From: Sphingobium aromaticiconvertens
GTDB lineage: Bacteria > Pseudomonadota > Alphaproteobacteria > Sphingomonadales > Sphingomonadaceae
Direction of reading: 5' to 3'
Length of the DNA: 64,000 nucleotides
NCBI RefSeq assembly: GCF_037154075.1
Contig: NZ_JBANRJ010000001.1
Span: forward strand, 3,095,501-3,159,500
This document shows positions 21,162-29,724 of this stretch, piece after piece; positions within the stretch are counted from its first letter, which is position 1, and every line of letters starts with the position of its first letter. The position numbers and the translations under genes are program-made. Under the pieces are notes generated by a model, which was not told where the DNA came from, made no database searches, and saw only the letters and a list, made by a program, of their open reading frames with translations.

Positions 21162-21207
21162 CGCATTTTCAAGTTGATCGTTTACGGTCAACGGCTCGGA
21201 AAATGCG
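21162..21207 (-). promoter_or_regulatory. Hairpin between benB and benC
   Basis: CGCATTTTC (21162-21170) pairs perfectly with GAAAATGCG (21199-21207), and inside it GTTGATC (21173-21179) pairs with GGTCAAC (21186-21192) with one G-U. It fills most of the only sizeable gap in the ben part of the operon. It could lower reductase expression or mark an RNA processing site. Confidence 0.55.
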
Positions 21208-21225
21208 GCCATCAAAGGCCTCGCG

Positions 21226-21726
21226 TCAGATGTGATAGACGTCGATGACCTGGTGAATATAATCGTCCTTCAGTACGACTTTCTTGGTCGTGATGAGCGG
21301 CGTTTCGCCGCTGAAATCGACGGTGTAGAAGGATGTGCCGAAGAAGCTGTTTGTCTTCTTGTAACGGTGACTGAGCGTCTGCCAGTTGAAGCGCAGATCG
21401 ACTATGGCGTCGCGCTGTTCCAATATTTCGACGTTGCTGACGAAATGGCTGGTGCGCGGTTCGGGCATGCTGGCGCTCGACCGTTCGGTCTTTATACGGA
21501 AAACCCGGTCCTCCAGCCCATCACGGTTGGGATAGTAGATCAGCGAAATGTGGCTTTGCGGGTCTTCGACCAACTGGTCGTCATCGTCCCAGGCCGGCAT
21601 CCAGAACACGACCTTGGGCGAGTAACAGGCCAGCCATTCCTCCCATTGGCGATCATCCAGAAAGCGGGCCTCGCGATAGAGAAAGGCCGTAACCTCTTCC
21701 TGCGTGATGCGGGTGAGCGTGTTCAT
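21226..21726 (-). CDS. benB: Benzoate 1,2-dioxygenase small (beta) subunit
   Basis: Protein of 166 residues from the ATG at 21726, which overlaps the benA stop by ATGA. A longer in-frame start at 21792 lies inside benA. The sequence has the cystatin-like/SnoaL fold of ring-hydroxylating dioxygenase beta subunits: FLYREARFLDDRQWEEWL, SHFVSNVEIL, and the C-terminal KKVVLKDDYIHQVIDVYHI. It forms the alpha3-beta3 oxygenase with BenA and has no catalytic metal. Confidence 0.93.
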   Translation of the reverse strand: MNTLTRITQEEVTAFLYREARFLDDRQWEEWLACYSPKVVFWMPAWDDDDQLVEDPQSHISLIYYPNRDGLEDRVFRIKTERSSASMPEPRTSHFVSNVEILEQRDAIVDLRFNWQTLSHRYKKTNSFFGTSFYTVDFSGETPLITTKKVVLKDDYIHQVIDVYHI

Positions 21727-23075
21727 GCCACTTCTCCCAATTCCCTGGCGGTTTCGTCCTGACGGATTCCCGCGATCAGGGCCTGTGCCCAATGGTCATG
21801 CTGTCGGACGAACAGCCCTTCATCCTCGCTGCGGTCGCCGCTGAGCAGCGGCTTCAGCCCGATGGCCAGCGCATTCTCGTCCGGCCCCTCGATCCAGTGG
21901 ACCGCGCCACGGCTGAGATCATTCCACAGCTTGTCCGCCCCGCCATAGCCGGTCTGGCAAGCGCGAAATTCCTCCAGATCGTCGGGCGTACCCATGCCGC
22001 TGACGTTGAAGAAATCCTCATATTGGCGGATGCGCAGCGTGCGTTCGGTCGCACTTTCGCCCTTGGGCGCGATGCAATAGATGGTGACTTCGGTCTGACC
22101 AGGGCTGATGGGTCGCACGACGCGGATCTGCGTCGAAAACTGGTCCATCAGATAGACGTTGGGATAGAGGCCAAGGTTGCGGGTCTGCCCGACGATCGGT
22201 GCCGCCCGCTCCTTGCCCAGCCGTGCCTCCAGTTCTGGGGCGTGGGCGTGGATCGGGCGGACCTCCGGGTTCAGCAAGTTGGTCCACAGCAGGATATGCC
22301 CGTTTTCAAAAGCATAGACGCCGCCCACGCTCTTGGACCAGCCATTGGCGTCGACCGTCTTCGTACCCTCCGCCTCATAGTTGCGGTGGCCCATGGTAGC
22401 CGAATAATTCCAGTGGACGGAACTGACATGATAACCGTCAGCGCCATTTTCCATCTGCAACTTCCAGTTGCCATCATAAGTATAGCTGCTGTTGCCGCGC
22501 AATACTTCCAGTCCTTCAGGTGCGGCATCTACGATCTGGTCGATGACTGCCCGCGCGCCGCCCAGATGCTCCTCCAGCGAGGGGACATCCGCGTTCAGGC
22601 TGCCGAACAGAAAACCGCGATAATTTTCAAAGCGGGCCAGCCGAGTCAGGTCATGCGACCCTTCGCTGTTGAATGACGCCGGATAATCGCCGGTCTTGCC
22701 GTCCTTCACTTTCAGCAACTTGCCGCCATTGTTGAAGGTCCAGCCATGGAAAGGACAGGTAAAACTGCCCTTATTGCCATGTTTGCGACGACACAGCATC
22801 GCACCGCGATGCGCACAGGCATTGATGAGGCCGTGCAGTTCGCCGCTTTTGTCGCGGGTGATGACGATGGGCTTGCGGCCGATCCAGGTGGTGAAATAAT
22901 CGTTGGGCTGCGGGATCTGGCTCTCATGCGCCAGGAACACCCAGTTGCCTTCGAAAATATGCTTCATTTCCAGTTCGAACAGCGCAGGATCGGTGAAGAC
23001 ATCGCGGCGGCAACGATAGATGCCATTTTCCGGGTCTTCGATGACGGCGCCGGCGATATGATCGATCATGCCCAT
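21723..23075 (-). CDS. benA: Benzoate 1,2-dioxygenase large (alpha) subunit
   Basis: Protein of 450 residues. The Rieske ligands are C87-A-H89-R-G and C107-P-F-H110-G-W. The mononuclear iron site lies in the later segment N-G-A-D-G-Y-H-V-S-S-V-H, where the two histidines are separated by four residues. Length and sequence fit BenA/XylX. It dihydroxylates benzoate to the 1,2-cis-diol. Toluate or anthranilate as substrate cannot be excluded, but the adjacent benD and complete catechol pathway favour benzoate. Confidence 0.93.
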   Translation of the reverse strand: MGMIDHIAGAVIEDPENGIYRCRRDVFTDPALFELEMKHIFEGNWVFLAHESQIPQPNDYFTTWIGRKPIVITRDKSGELHGLINACAHRGAMLCRRKHGNKGSFTCPFHGWTFNNGGKLLKVKDGKTGDYPASFNSEGSHDLTRLARFENYRGFLFGSLNADVPSLEEHLGGARAVIDQIVDAAPEGLEVLRGNSSYTYDGNWKLQMENGADGYHVSSVHWNYSATMGHRNYEAEGTKTVDANGWSKSVGGVYAFENGHILLWTNLLNPEVRPIHAHAPELEARLGKERAAPIVGQTRNLGLYPNVYLMDQFSTQIRVVRPISPGQTEVTIYCIAPKGESATERTLRIRQYEDFFNVSGMGTPDDLEEFRACQTGYGGADKLWNDLSRGAVHWIEGPDENALAIGLKPLLSGDRSEDEGLFVRQHDHWAQALIAGIRQDETARELGEVA

Positions 23076-23091
23076 CGGTTTTCTCCTTGGT

Positions 23092-24021
23092 TCAGGCGGT
23101 CAGCACACGAGCGCGGCTGGATGCCTCTTCATCGGAAGCGGCCTTGGCGGGGTTCAGGTCGAAATCGAACTCGATCTCGGCAAATGGTCCTTCAACGCCA
23201 TATTTCGTGCCCAGATTGCTGTTCTCGACATGGTTGACCGGCGGGATCAGTTCATCACGCGTCGCATAGGCGAAGTCGTCATGCAGATAGGGATCGCCGT
23301 CGATGTTGATCTGGGTCGTCAGATGCCGGTGATCGTCGGCCGACACGAAGAAGTGGATATGCGCCGGGCGATTGCCATGACGGCCAATCGCGTCGAGAAT
23401 ACCCTCGGTCGAACCACCCGGAGGGCAGGCATAGCCCACCGGCACGATCGAGCGGACGGCATAGCGCCCTTCGGCATCGGTCAGGACGGTGCGGCGCAGA
23501 TTATAGTCGCTCTGGCTCTTGTCGAAATAGCTGTAATTGCCCAGCGTATTGGCCTGCCAAATTTCGACCTTGGCGCCGGCCAGCGGCGTCCCGTTCACGT
23601 CGCGCACCTGCCCGTGGAGGATCAGTATCTCCGCCTTGTCGTCTTCGCTGCCGTCATCCATGCGGGCAAAGCCGGTCGTTTCCGGCGCACCGGCGACATA
23701 GAGCGGGCCTTCGATGGTGCGCGGTGTGCCACCGGTGATCCCAGCCGCCGCGTCGGCAGCGTCGGCGCGCATGTCGAGATAGCGCTCGACACCAAGGCCA
23801 GCGGCCCACAGGCCAAATTCCTGCGCGCCTGCCGATGCATAGTTCAGCGCTGCCCAGAATTCGTCATCGCTGACGTTGAACTCGTCGATTGTCGCGAACA
23901 GGTCGCCGACGATGCGGCGAACGATCGCCTTCATCCGGGCGTCGCCGCCGGACTGGTCTTGCCCGCTCAGCTTGGCGAGCAGATTCTGGACTTCAGGGGT
24001 GGAAGCAAAATTTACAGTCAT
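23092..24021 (-). CDS. catA: Catechol 1,2-dioxygenase (intradiol)
   Basis: Protein of 309 residues. The N-terminal helical linker domain and the intradiol core are both present. Iron ligands are recognisable: Tyr in NYSYFDKSQSDY, Tyr in IVPVGYACPP, and two His in RPAHIHFFVSADDHRHLTTQ. The length fits CatA dimers rather than chlorocatechol dioxygenases (about 255). It opens catechol to cis,cis-muconate. It is placed between catC and benA, 17 bp before benA. Confidence 0.94.
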   Translation of the reverse strand: MTVNFASTPEVQNLLAKLSGQDQSGGDARMKAIVRRIVGDLFATIDEFNVSDDEFWAALNYASAGAQEFGLWAAGLGVERYLDMRADAADAAAGITGGTPRTIEGPLYVAGAPETTGFARMDDGSEDDKAEILILHGQVRDVNGTPLAGAKVEIWQANTLGNYSYFDKSQSDYNLRRTVLTDAEGRYAVRSIVPVGYACPPGGSTEGILDAIGRHGNRPAHIHFFVSADDHRHLTTQINIDGDPYLHDDFAYATRDELIPPVNHVENSNLGTKYGVEGPFAEIEFDFDLNPAKAASDEEASSRARVLTA

Positions 24022-24086
24022 GTCCGTCTCTCCTTGGCGCTAAATTTTTGGCTGTTGGCGCGCCGTTGATCAGGGGTTGTGGAAGG

Positions 24087-24386
24087 TCAGCGATCGTCGT
24101 CCCGGATCGATGACGGGTGGCGGCACAGCGGGGTCACCGCGATGTCCATGAAGGGGAACAGGGGCAACGTGCTGACCAGGTCATGCAGTTCCTGCACATC
24201 GGCCACATCAAAGACCGAAATGTTCGAATATTGCCCGGCGATGCGCCAGAGATGCCGCCATTTGCCCGAGCGTTGCAGGTCCTGCGCGCGATCACGCTCC
24301 ACCCGCTTCAGTTCGTCGGCCCGGATCGGGTCGAGGTCATGGGGAATATTGACATCCATGCGAACGTGAAAAAGCATAGTCTCCAT
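24087..24386 (-). CDS. catC: Muconolactone delta-isomerase
   Basis: Protein of 99 residues. It starts METMLFHVRMDVNIPHDL and contains the R-A-D-E-L-K-R and W-R-H-L-W-R-I-A-G motifs of CatC, ending TPLCRHPSSIRD. It forms a decamer in the cytoplasm and converts muconolactone to 3-oxoadipate enol-lactone, the PcaD substrate. It follows catB by 12 bp. Confidence 0.94.
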   Translation of the reverse strand: METMLFHVRMDVNIPHDLDPIRADELKRVERDRAQDLQRSGKWRHLWRIAGQYSNISVFDVADVQELHDLVSTLPLFPFMDIAVTPLCRHPSSIRDDDR

Positions 24387-24398
24387 CCTTCTGGCAGT

Positions 24399-25547
24399 TC
24401 AGGCAGCCGCGCCGTGAAAGCCCTTGCGGGCGGCGTCGCGGCGGAAAAATTCAACCTTGTCCATGTCGAGCGTGACACCAAGACCAGGCCCGTCGGGCAC
24501 CTTGAGCGCGAAATCGGCATAGCTGAGCGGTTCGTTAAGGATTTCCTCGGTCACGAGCAGCGGGCCGAACAATTCGGTGTCGAAGGCAAGGCGCGGGAAG
24601 GTCGCAAACACATGGGCAGACGCGGCTGTCGCCACACCGACCTCCAGCATCGTGCCGCCATAAAGCGCGATTCCCGCCGCATCGGCGATGGTGCCAACCT
24701 TGCACGCCCCCCAGAGGCCGCCCGACTGCTGAATTTTCACTGCGAAGACATCGGCGGCGGCGGACGCGGCATAATCGAACGCGCTATGGGGTCCGGTCAG
24801 CGCCTCATCGGCCATGATCGGCATGGCGAAACGCTGCGCCAGCCGCGCCATCGCGCCGCGGGCATGGGCCGCAACCGGCTGTTCGACCAGATCGCAACCC
24901 ACATCCTCCAGCATGGCGATGCCCTTGGCCGCGCTCGCCTCGTCCCACGCCTGATTCACGTCGACGCGCACGCTCGCCCGGTCGCCAAGGGCGCGCTTGA
25001 TCGCGGCTACATGTGCGACATCCTGCTCCACCGCGCGCTTGCCGATCTTCAGCTTGAAAATATTGTGGCGACGCTGTTCCAGCATCTGCTCGGCCTCGGC
25101 AATATCCTGGGCGGTGTTGCCGCTCGCCAGGGTCCATGCCACCGGCAGCGTGTCCCGCCGCCGCCCGCCCAGCAATTCCGACAGCGGCACGCCCAGCCGC
25201 TGCCCGACAGCATCCAGCAAAGCCGTTTCGATCGCGCATTTGGCGAACATGTTGCCGACGATGGACTTGCCCAGCTTCTCCATCAGCAGTGCGGGGCGCG
25301 ACGGATCACCGTTCAGCAGCAGCGGCGCGAAATAGGTGTCGATGGCCAGCTTGATGCCTTCGGGGCTTTCCGGGCCATAGCTGAGGCCACCGATCGTGGT
25401 CGCCTCGCCAATGCCGACAATGCCGTCGCTGCACTGAATGCGGACCAGCAAAGCGGTTTGCTGCATCATCGTCGCCATCGACAGGATATGCGGTCGGATG
25501 GTCGGCAGATCTACCAATAGGGTATCGATGGACTCGATGGACAGCAT
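24399..25547 (-). CDS. catB: Muconate cycloisomerase
   Basis: Protein of 382 residues of the enolase superfamily. The K-L-K-I-G segment holds the catalytic lysine pair, and the metal-binding acids lie in VRVDVNQAWDE, EQPVAAHARG and ADEALTGP. The length fits cis,cis-muconate cycloisomerase, giving muconolactone. It is the promoter-proximal gene of the operon, reading away from catR. The start ATG at 25547 is about 88 bp from the ATAC-N7-GTAT site. Confidence 0.93.
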   Translation of the reverse strand: MLSIESIDTLLVDLPTIRPHILSMATMMQQTALLVRIQCSDGIVGIGEATTIGGLSYGPESPEGIKLAIDTYFAPLLLNGDPSRPALLMEKLGKSIVGNMFAKCAIETALLDAVGQRLGVPLSELLGGRRRDTLPVAWTLASGNTAQDIAEAEQMLEQRRHNIFKLKIGKRAVEQDVAHVAAIKRALGDRASVRVDVNQAWDEASAAKGIAMLEDVGCDLVEQPVAAHARGAMARLAQRFAMPIMADEALTGPHSAFDYAASAAADVFAVKIQQSGGLWGACKVGTIADAAGIALYGGTMLEVGVATAASAHVFATFPRLAFDTELFGPLLVTEEILNEPLSYADFALKVPDGPGLGVTLDMDKVEFFRRDAARKGFHGAAA

Positions 25548-25634
25548 TTCCTCACCAATCGCTTCAGAGTTTTCTTACCCTGCAGTGATATGCCTTGTTG
25601 GTGTGGCTGTGAAAGACTAAGTGGGTCTATCACT

Positions 25635-25649
25635 ATACCCTGATGGTAT
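25635..25649. promoter_or_regulatory. CatR/BenM-type LysR binding site
   Basis: ATACCCTGATGGTAT fits ATAC-N7-GTAT, the consensus known for BenM/CatM and a form of the LysR T-N11-A motif, with perfect 5-bp arms. It lies just before the catR start at 25654 in the divergent catB-catR region. A weaker half-matching TTAC-N7-TGAT at 25575-25589 could be the secondary site nearer catB. Confidence 0.75.
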
Positions 25650-25653
25650 GATC

Positions 25654-26586
25654 ATGGATATTCGCCAGCTTCGTTACTTCCTGGCCGTTGCCGCCGAACG
25701 TAATTTCAGCCGCGCCGCGGAGCGGCTCCATATGGCGCAACCGCCACTCAGCCGACAGATTCAGCAACTCGAACAGGAAGTGGGCGCCACGCTGTTCGAC
25801 CGAGAGGCTCGCCCCATGGCGCTGACCGATGCCGGACGGCTGCTCTATGAACATGCGATGCAGGTCACGCGCCGCATGGATGAGTTGAAGGAGGCGATGC
25901 GCGGCTTCGTCAATGCCAACCGCCCGCGCTTCGTAGTCGGCTTCGTGCCCTCGGTCCTTTACGCCCGTTTACCCGACATCATCCGCCGCTTCCGCAAAGC
26001 CGCGCCCGATGTCGAGCTGAGTCTCGTCGAAATGATGAGCATCGAGCAGATCGTCGCACTGAAGGAAGGGCGGATTGATGTCGGTTTCGGCCGGCTACGC
26101 TTCGAGGACCCGGCGATCGAACGGGAGGTGTTGCGCGAGGAGAAACTGGTCGCCGCCCTACCGATCGGCCATCGACTGCTTAAGGGGGAGCGGCCCATCG
26201 ACCTTGCTGACCTTTCGGACGAAGCCGTAATCGTCTATCCGCGCGAACCGCGTCCCAGCTATGCCGATCAGGTCCTGTCACTGCTCCATGACCATGGCGT
26301 CACGCCAACCGCCGTGCATGAAGTGCGGGAGTTACAGACCGCGCTGGGACTGGTCGCCGCCGAAGATGGCATCTGCATCGTACCCTCATCCGTCCATCTG
26401 ATGGGCAGACGCGATCTGGTGTTCCGGGAATTCACGGAAAAGGCCGTTTCGCCCATCATCATCAGCCACAGGAAGAACGATCTATCTCCTCATCTGGCAA
26501 CGATGATCGGCAGTATCGCCGACGTCTATGATCAGTGGGGCTGGTCCCTGCCGGGTGGTTTGCGCCGACGCATGACGGAAGGCTGA
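25654..26586 (+). CDS. catR: LysR-family activator of the cat-ben-pca operon
   Basis: Protein of 310 residues from the ATG at 25654, which gives the family N-terminus MDIRQLRYFLAVAAERNFSRAAERLHM and helix-turn-helix QPPLSRQIQQLE. In-frame starts at 25621 and 25648 overlap the operator. The C-terminal two-lobe effector domain has the BenM/CatM-like stretch R-F-V-V-G-F-V-P-S. It is divergent from catB and likely activates the operon with muconate and/or benzoate as inducer. Whether it is closer to CatM or BenM cannot be told by eye. Confidence 0.92.
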   Translation: MDIRQLRYFLAVAAERNFSRAAERLHMAQPPLSRQIQQLEQEVGATLFDREARPMALTDAGRLLYEHAMQVTRRMDELKEAMRGFVNANRPRFVVGFVPSVLYARLPDIIRRFRKAAPDVELSLVEMMSIEQIVALKEGRIDVGFGRLRFEDPAIEREVLREEKLVAALPIGHRLLKGERPIDLADLSDEAVIVYPREPRPSYADQVLSLLHDHGVTPTAVHEVRELQTALGLVAAEDGICIVPSSVHLMGRRDLVFREFTEKAVSPIIISHRKNDLSPHLATMIGSIADVYDQWGWSLPGGLRRRMTEG

Positions 26587-26826
26587 TCGGTTCGCCGTCA
26601 GGCTGCCGTCTGTAGGGCGAACCGCCCGCATGCATGACCGGGGGCCAGATACATGACTTCCCCAAACCATGACGGTGGAGCAGAAGATGTGGGCGCGGCT
26701 CGTCGATCATCCACGGCCCTTCGCGGTTCATGTCGTGATTTTCGCCGCCAACGATCAACTCGACCTGCGGTCTTCCAAATTTGGGCATATCCCTGTGCAT
26801 CCTCTCACCTTGACGCGCACCGTCGC
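26587..26826. other. 240-bp gap between catR and the phosphotransferase gene; possible gene remnant
   Basis: On the minus strand a frame starting at 26800, preceded by GGTGAGAGG, could encode about 112 residues, but its C-terminal part runs antisense through the end of catR. I recognise no domain. It may be the 5' stub of a gene once following the phosphotransferase at 26827-28293, now cut near 26590. This is the boundary between the benzoate operon and the accessory block. Confidence 0.3.
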
Positions 26827-28293
26827 CTATCCGCCGACATCCGCCTCGATCAATGCCTTGGCCCCCATCAGGAAGGGCGGCACGTGCATAAAGGGCAGGA
26901 TGGTGAGCTTGAGGTCGTCGGCCAGCCCTGAAATCAGGCGGGTTGACAGGATATTGGCGCCGCTCGCATTACGGACATAGGCCCATACGCCATAAAAACG
27001 CAGCGTTTCCGGGCTGACATATTGCCCCCCGGCCGCCTGATAGCGTGCCATGAAACGCTCCCAGTCGAGCGACTGGCCGACCGTCACATTGACATAACCC
27101 AATTCCTCAGCCGGATCGCCGATATGGGCGAATTCCCAATCGACCAGCGCAGTCATCTTCCCCTCGTCGATCAGGAAATTGTGGAAGCCGATATCGCCAT
27201 GGATCAGGCGCGGAGTGCCGGGACTGTCGGGAATATTGTCAAACAGCCAGCCATAAAGTGCGACCAGCGCCGGGGACGGCGTATGCTGCTCACGCAGGTA
27301 AAAGTCATACCAGTTGCGGATATAGCGCTCGACGCAATCCCGCAGCGGCAGATCCCAATATTCGGTGCGGATCGTGTCGGTCAGGTCGCCCAGTTCACGC
27401 AGCGGTTCGATTGCATGCAACTGCGCCATTTTGTCCGCCAATATGTCGGCCAAATCCTCGGGGATTGCACCCTGTGCTCCGAAGAAATTGCCCGCGACCT
27501 TGCCCGGTGCGCGGCGCATGACGATGAAATGGCCACCGGGCAAAAGCTTGTGCTCGGTATCCAGCCACAATGCATCGGGCGCGGGGAACCCGCGATCAAA
27601 GGCAGCGCGAATGACCGGATATTCACGGTGGATCAGGTGGCAGGATGTGTCCAGCCCCGCATTTTCGCCAATATCCCGGCGGATTACATATTCACCGGAC
27701 AATTCCCGTCCCTCCGCCGCGAAAATCGTCGTCTGCTTGCCGAAACCGCCCGATACCGGCTGGATATGACTCACCACCAGATCGGGATCGCCGAACCGAT
27801 CGCACAGATAGGCGGTCAGCTTCTCCCTTGTGATCTCGGTCGCAACATCCTCGATCGCGCCGACATGACTACCGATCTGGGACTGTCGATCCGCTGTTTC
27901 CCAATCGACCAGCGCCTGTAGCAGCGCGAGCCGTTGATCCGGAGGCAGGTCGGCGGCATTGGCCGCCTGGATCGCTCCTTGTGCACTGGCCAATGTCGCT
28001 ATCCAATGCGCTTCCAGATCCGCAAGATTGGCGATCGCATCGGCCAGCCCGATCAGCGCGCGCGCTTCCGCCGAATCGATCGCGCCGCCCAGACCGTCCA
28101 GCGTCTGCCCCAACAGGCTGAATTGCTGCCGCACAAACCCCACACCGCCTGCCTCGCGTGCATGCAGCAGGCCCAGCCCATGCGCCAGCGATTGCGCCGC
28201 CGATCCATCGATGCCGCTGTCCGCCAACAGCGGCAATAGCCGGGCAAACTCTGTCCGGGCGGCTTCCAACAGGCGATTGGCGGGAATCAGCAT
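26827..28293 (-). CDS. Phosphotransferase family (APH/ACAD10-like kinase) with N-terminal helical domain
   Basis: Protein of 488 residues. The ATG at 28293 has GGAGAG five nt upstream and is preferred over an in-frame start at 28359. Residues about 1-140 are helical, like the LvaB/DUF6285-type region. From about 150 on is the aminoglycoside-phosphotransferase fold with the intact Brenner motif H365-G-D-I-G-F-H-N372 and the metal-binding D385-W-E. Kinases of this branch phosphorylate hydroxyacyl-CoAs in levulinate catabolism (LvaA) and in ACAD10/11. It is divergent from the lipoyl-BKACE-ligase operon. The substrate is unknown. Confidence 0.88.
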   Translation of the reverse strand: MLIPANRLLEAARTEFARLLPLLADSGIDGSAAQSLAHGLGLLHAREAGGVGFVRQQFSLLGQTLDGLGGAIDSAEARALIGLADAIANLADLEAHWIATLASAQGAIQAANAADLPPDQRLALLQALVDWETADRQSQIGSHVGAIEDVATEITREKLTAYLCDRFGDPDLVVSHIQPVSGGFGKQTTIFAAEGRELSGEYVIRRDIGENAGLDTSCHLIHREYPVIRAAFDRGFPAPDALWLDTEHKLLPGGHFIVMRRAPGKVAGNFFGAQGAIPEDLADILADKMAQLHAIEPLRELGDLTDTIRTEYWDLPLRDCVERYIRNWYDFYLREQHTPSPALVALYGWLFDNIPDSPGTPRLIHGDIGFHNFLIDEGKMTALVDWEFAHIGDPAEELGYVNVTVGQSLDWERFMARYQAAGGQYVSPETLRFYGVWAYVRNASGANILSTRLISGLADDLKLTILPFMHVPPFLMGAKALIEADVGG

Positions 28294-28491
28294 AATCTCT
28301 CCAAAGGTCCGCCCGTTCACTATATTGGACGCTTGCATATCATATACATATATACTCACAAGGCAGCGTAGGGCAAGGCGTTGAAAGACAGATGCGCAAT
28401 TCGCTGGACGAAACCGGTACGCTAGATTACTTATTGGGCCGCAAGCTTACATTCGGCGGCACGACAGCCGCCTCAAAGGAGGAATCTGACA

Positions 28492-28722
28492 ATGGCCACG
28501 CAAATCATTCTGCCCAAGCTCGGTTTCTCAATGAACGAGGGCATGCTGGCGGAATGGCTGGTCGCCGATGGCGGCGAAGCAAAGGCGGGGGAACCGCTGT
28601 TTGCCCTCGAAAGCGACAAATCGACGCAGGAAGTGGAGGCTCCCGTTTCAGGCACGCTGCGCATCATCAAGCCAGCCGGCGACACCTATGAAGTAGGCAC
28701 GATCCTGGGCGAGATCGAATGA
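28492..28722 (+). CDS. Stand-alone lipoyl (biotinyl/lipoyl attachment) domain protein
   Basis: Protein of 76 residues with AAAGGAGG upstream. It is a complete lipoyl domain: MATQIILPKLGFSMNEG, the lysine loop E-S-D-K43-S, and P-V-S-G-T-L on the opposing strand. E2 enzymes normally carry this as an N-terminal domain of more than 350 residues, but here there is no catalytic part. It probably shuttles acyl groups for the TPP-dependent E1 encoded at 49884-51858. A biotin carrier is less likely because the MKM-type biotin motif is absent. It heads the operon with BKACE and an acyl-CoA ligase. Confidence 0.9.
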   Translation: MATQIILPKLGFSMNEGMLAEWLVADGGEAKAGEPLFALESDKSTQEVEAPVSGTLRIIKPAGDTYEVGTILGEIE

Positions 28723-28791
28723 AACCCAGATCATCAGAGGCCGCAATCAAAAAATCATAAGTTGGAGGGGCGTGTCAGACGCCAGATCATC

Positions 28792-29724
28792 ATGAAGCGT
28801 ACCGACAAGGTCATCATCACCTGCGCCGTCACCGGCTCCATCCATACCCCCACCATGTCACCCCATCTGCCGATTACACCGGACCAGATCGCGGCGGACG
28901 CGATCGCGGCGGCAGAAGCGGGCGCAGCGATGCTCCATCTGCATGCGCGCAACCCGCAAACCGGCCAACCGAGCCAGGACCCGGAACTATTCCGCCAGTT
29001 CCTGCCCCGCATCAAGCAATCGACCGATGCTATTCTCAACATCACCACCGGCGGCGGGTTGGGCATGAGCCTGGACGACCGGCTGGCCCCGGCCAAGACC
29101 TTCAAACCGGAAGTCTGCTCGATGAATATGGGGTCGGTGAACTTCAATATTTCCGGAGCAGGCGCGAAGATATCCGACTGGCAATATGATTGGGAAAAAC
29201 CCTATCTGGACATGACGAAGGATTTCATCCTGTCCAACACCTTTGCCCAGATCGAACGGGCAATGACCGAATTGTCGGCACAGGACACCCGCTTCGAATT
29301 CGAATGCTATGATGTTGGGCATCTCTACAATCTCGCCCATTTCGTGGATCGCAAGATGGTCGAGCCGCCCTTCTTCATTCAGGGCGTCTTCGGCATCCTT
29401 GGCGGGCTTGGCCCCGATCCCGAAAATGTCATGCACCTCAAAACCACCGCCGACCGGCTATTTGGAGAGGATTATATCTTTTCGGCGCTGGCGGCTGGCA
29501 AGCACCAGATGCGTCTCGTCACTCTATCGGCGCTGCTTGGCGGATCAGTGCGCGTCGGGCTGGAGGATAGTCTCTATGCGGGCAAGGGTCAGATGGCGAC
29601 GTCGAACGCGGTTCAGGTCGCCAAGATCCGCCGCATATTGGAGGAACTGAGCCTGACCATCGCCACGCCGGAAGATGCGCGGGCGATGATGCAGACCAAG
29701 GGGGGCGACGATGTCGCCTTCTGA
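28792..29724 (+). CDS. BKACE-family (beta-keto acid cleavage, DUF849) enzyme
   Basis: Protein of 310 residues from the ATG at 28792. An in-frame TTG at 28762 sits within the GGAGGGG stretch and gives an atypical extension. The barrel starts KVIITCAVTGSIHTPTMSPHLP, with zinc-binding His in LHLHARNP and the Glu segment VRVGLEDSLY, as in 3-keto-5-aminohexanoate cleavage enzymes. The family condenses beta-keto acids with acetyl-CoA to give acetoacetate and a new acyl-CoA. The substrate varies and is not predictable here. Its 3' end overlaps the ligase gene by 14 bp. Confidence 0.88.
   Translation: MKRTDKVIITCAVTGSIHTPTMSPHLPITPDQIAADAIAAAEAGAAMLHLHARNPQTGQPSQDPELFRQFLPRIKQSTDAILNITTGGGLGMSLDDRLAPAKTFKPEVCSMNMGSVNFNISGAGAKISDWQYDWEKPYLDMTKDFILSNTFAQIERAMTELSAQDTRFEFECYDVGHLYNLAHFVDRKMVEPPFFIQGVFGILGGLGPDPENVMHLKTTADRLFGEDYIFSALAAGKHQMRLVTLSALLGGSVRVGLEDSLYAGKGQMATSNAVQVAKIRRILEELSLTIATPEDARAMMQTKGGDDVAF

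Noticed and set aside
26669..26980. Plus-strand frame overlapping the end of the first kinase gene
   Set aside because: It has no domain and a large part is antisense to the conserved C-terminus of the kinase.
28321..28360. GCATATCATATAC in the kinase/lipoyl divergent promoter as another TATGCTAGCATA site
   Set aside because: It shares the GCATA half but lacks the CTAG centre, so it was not counted with the motif; it may be a weak variant.
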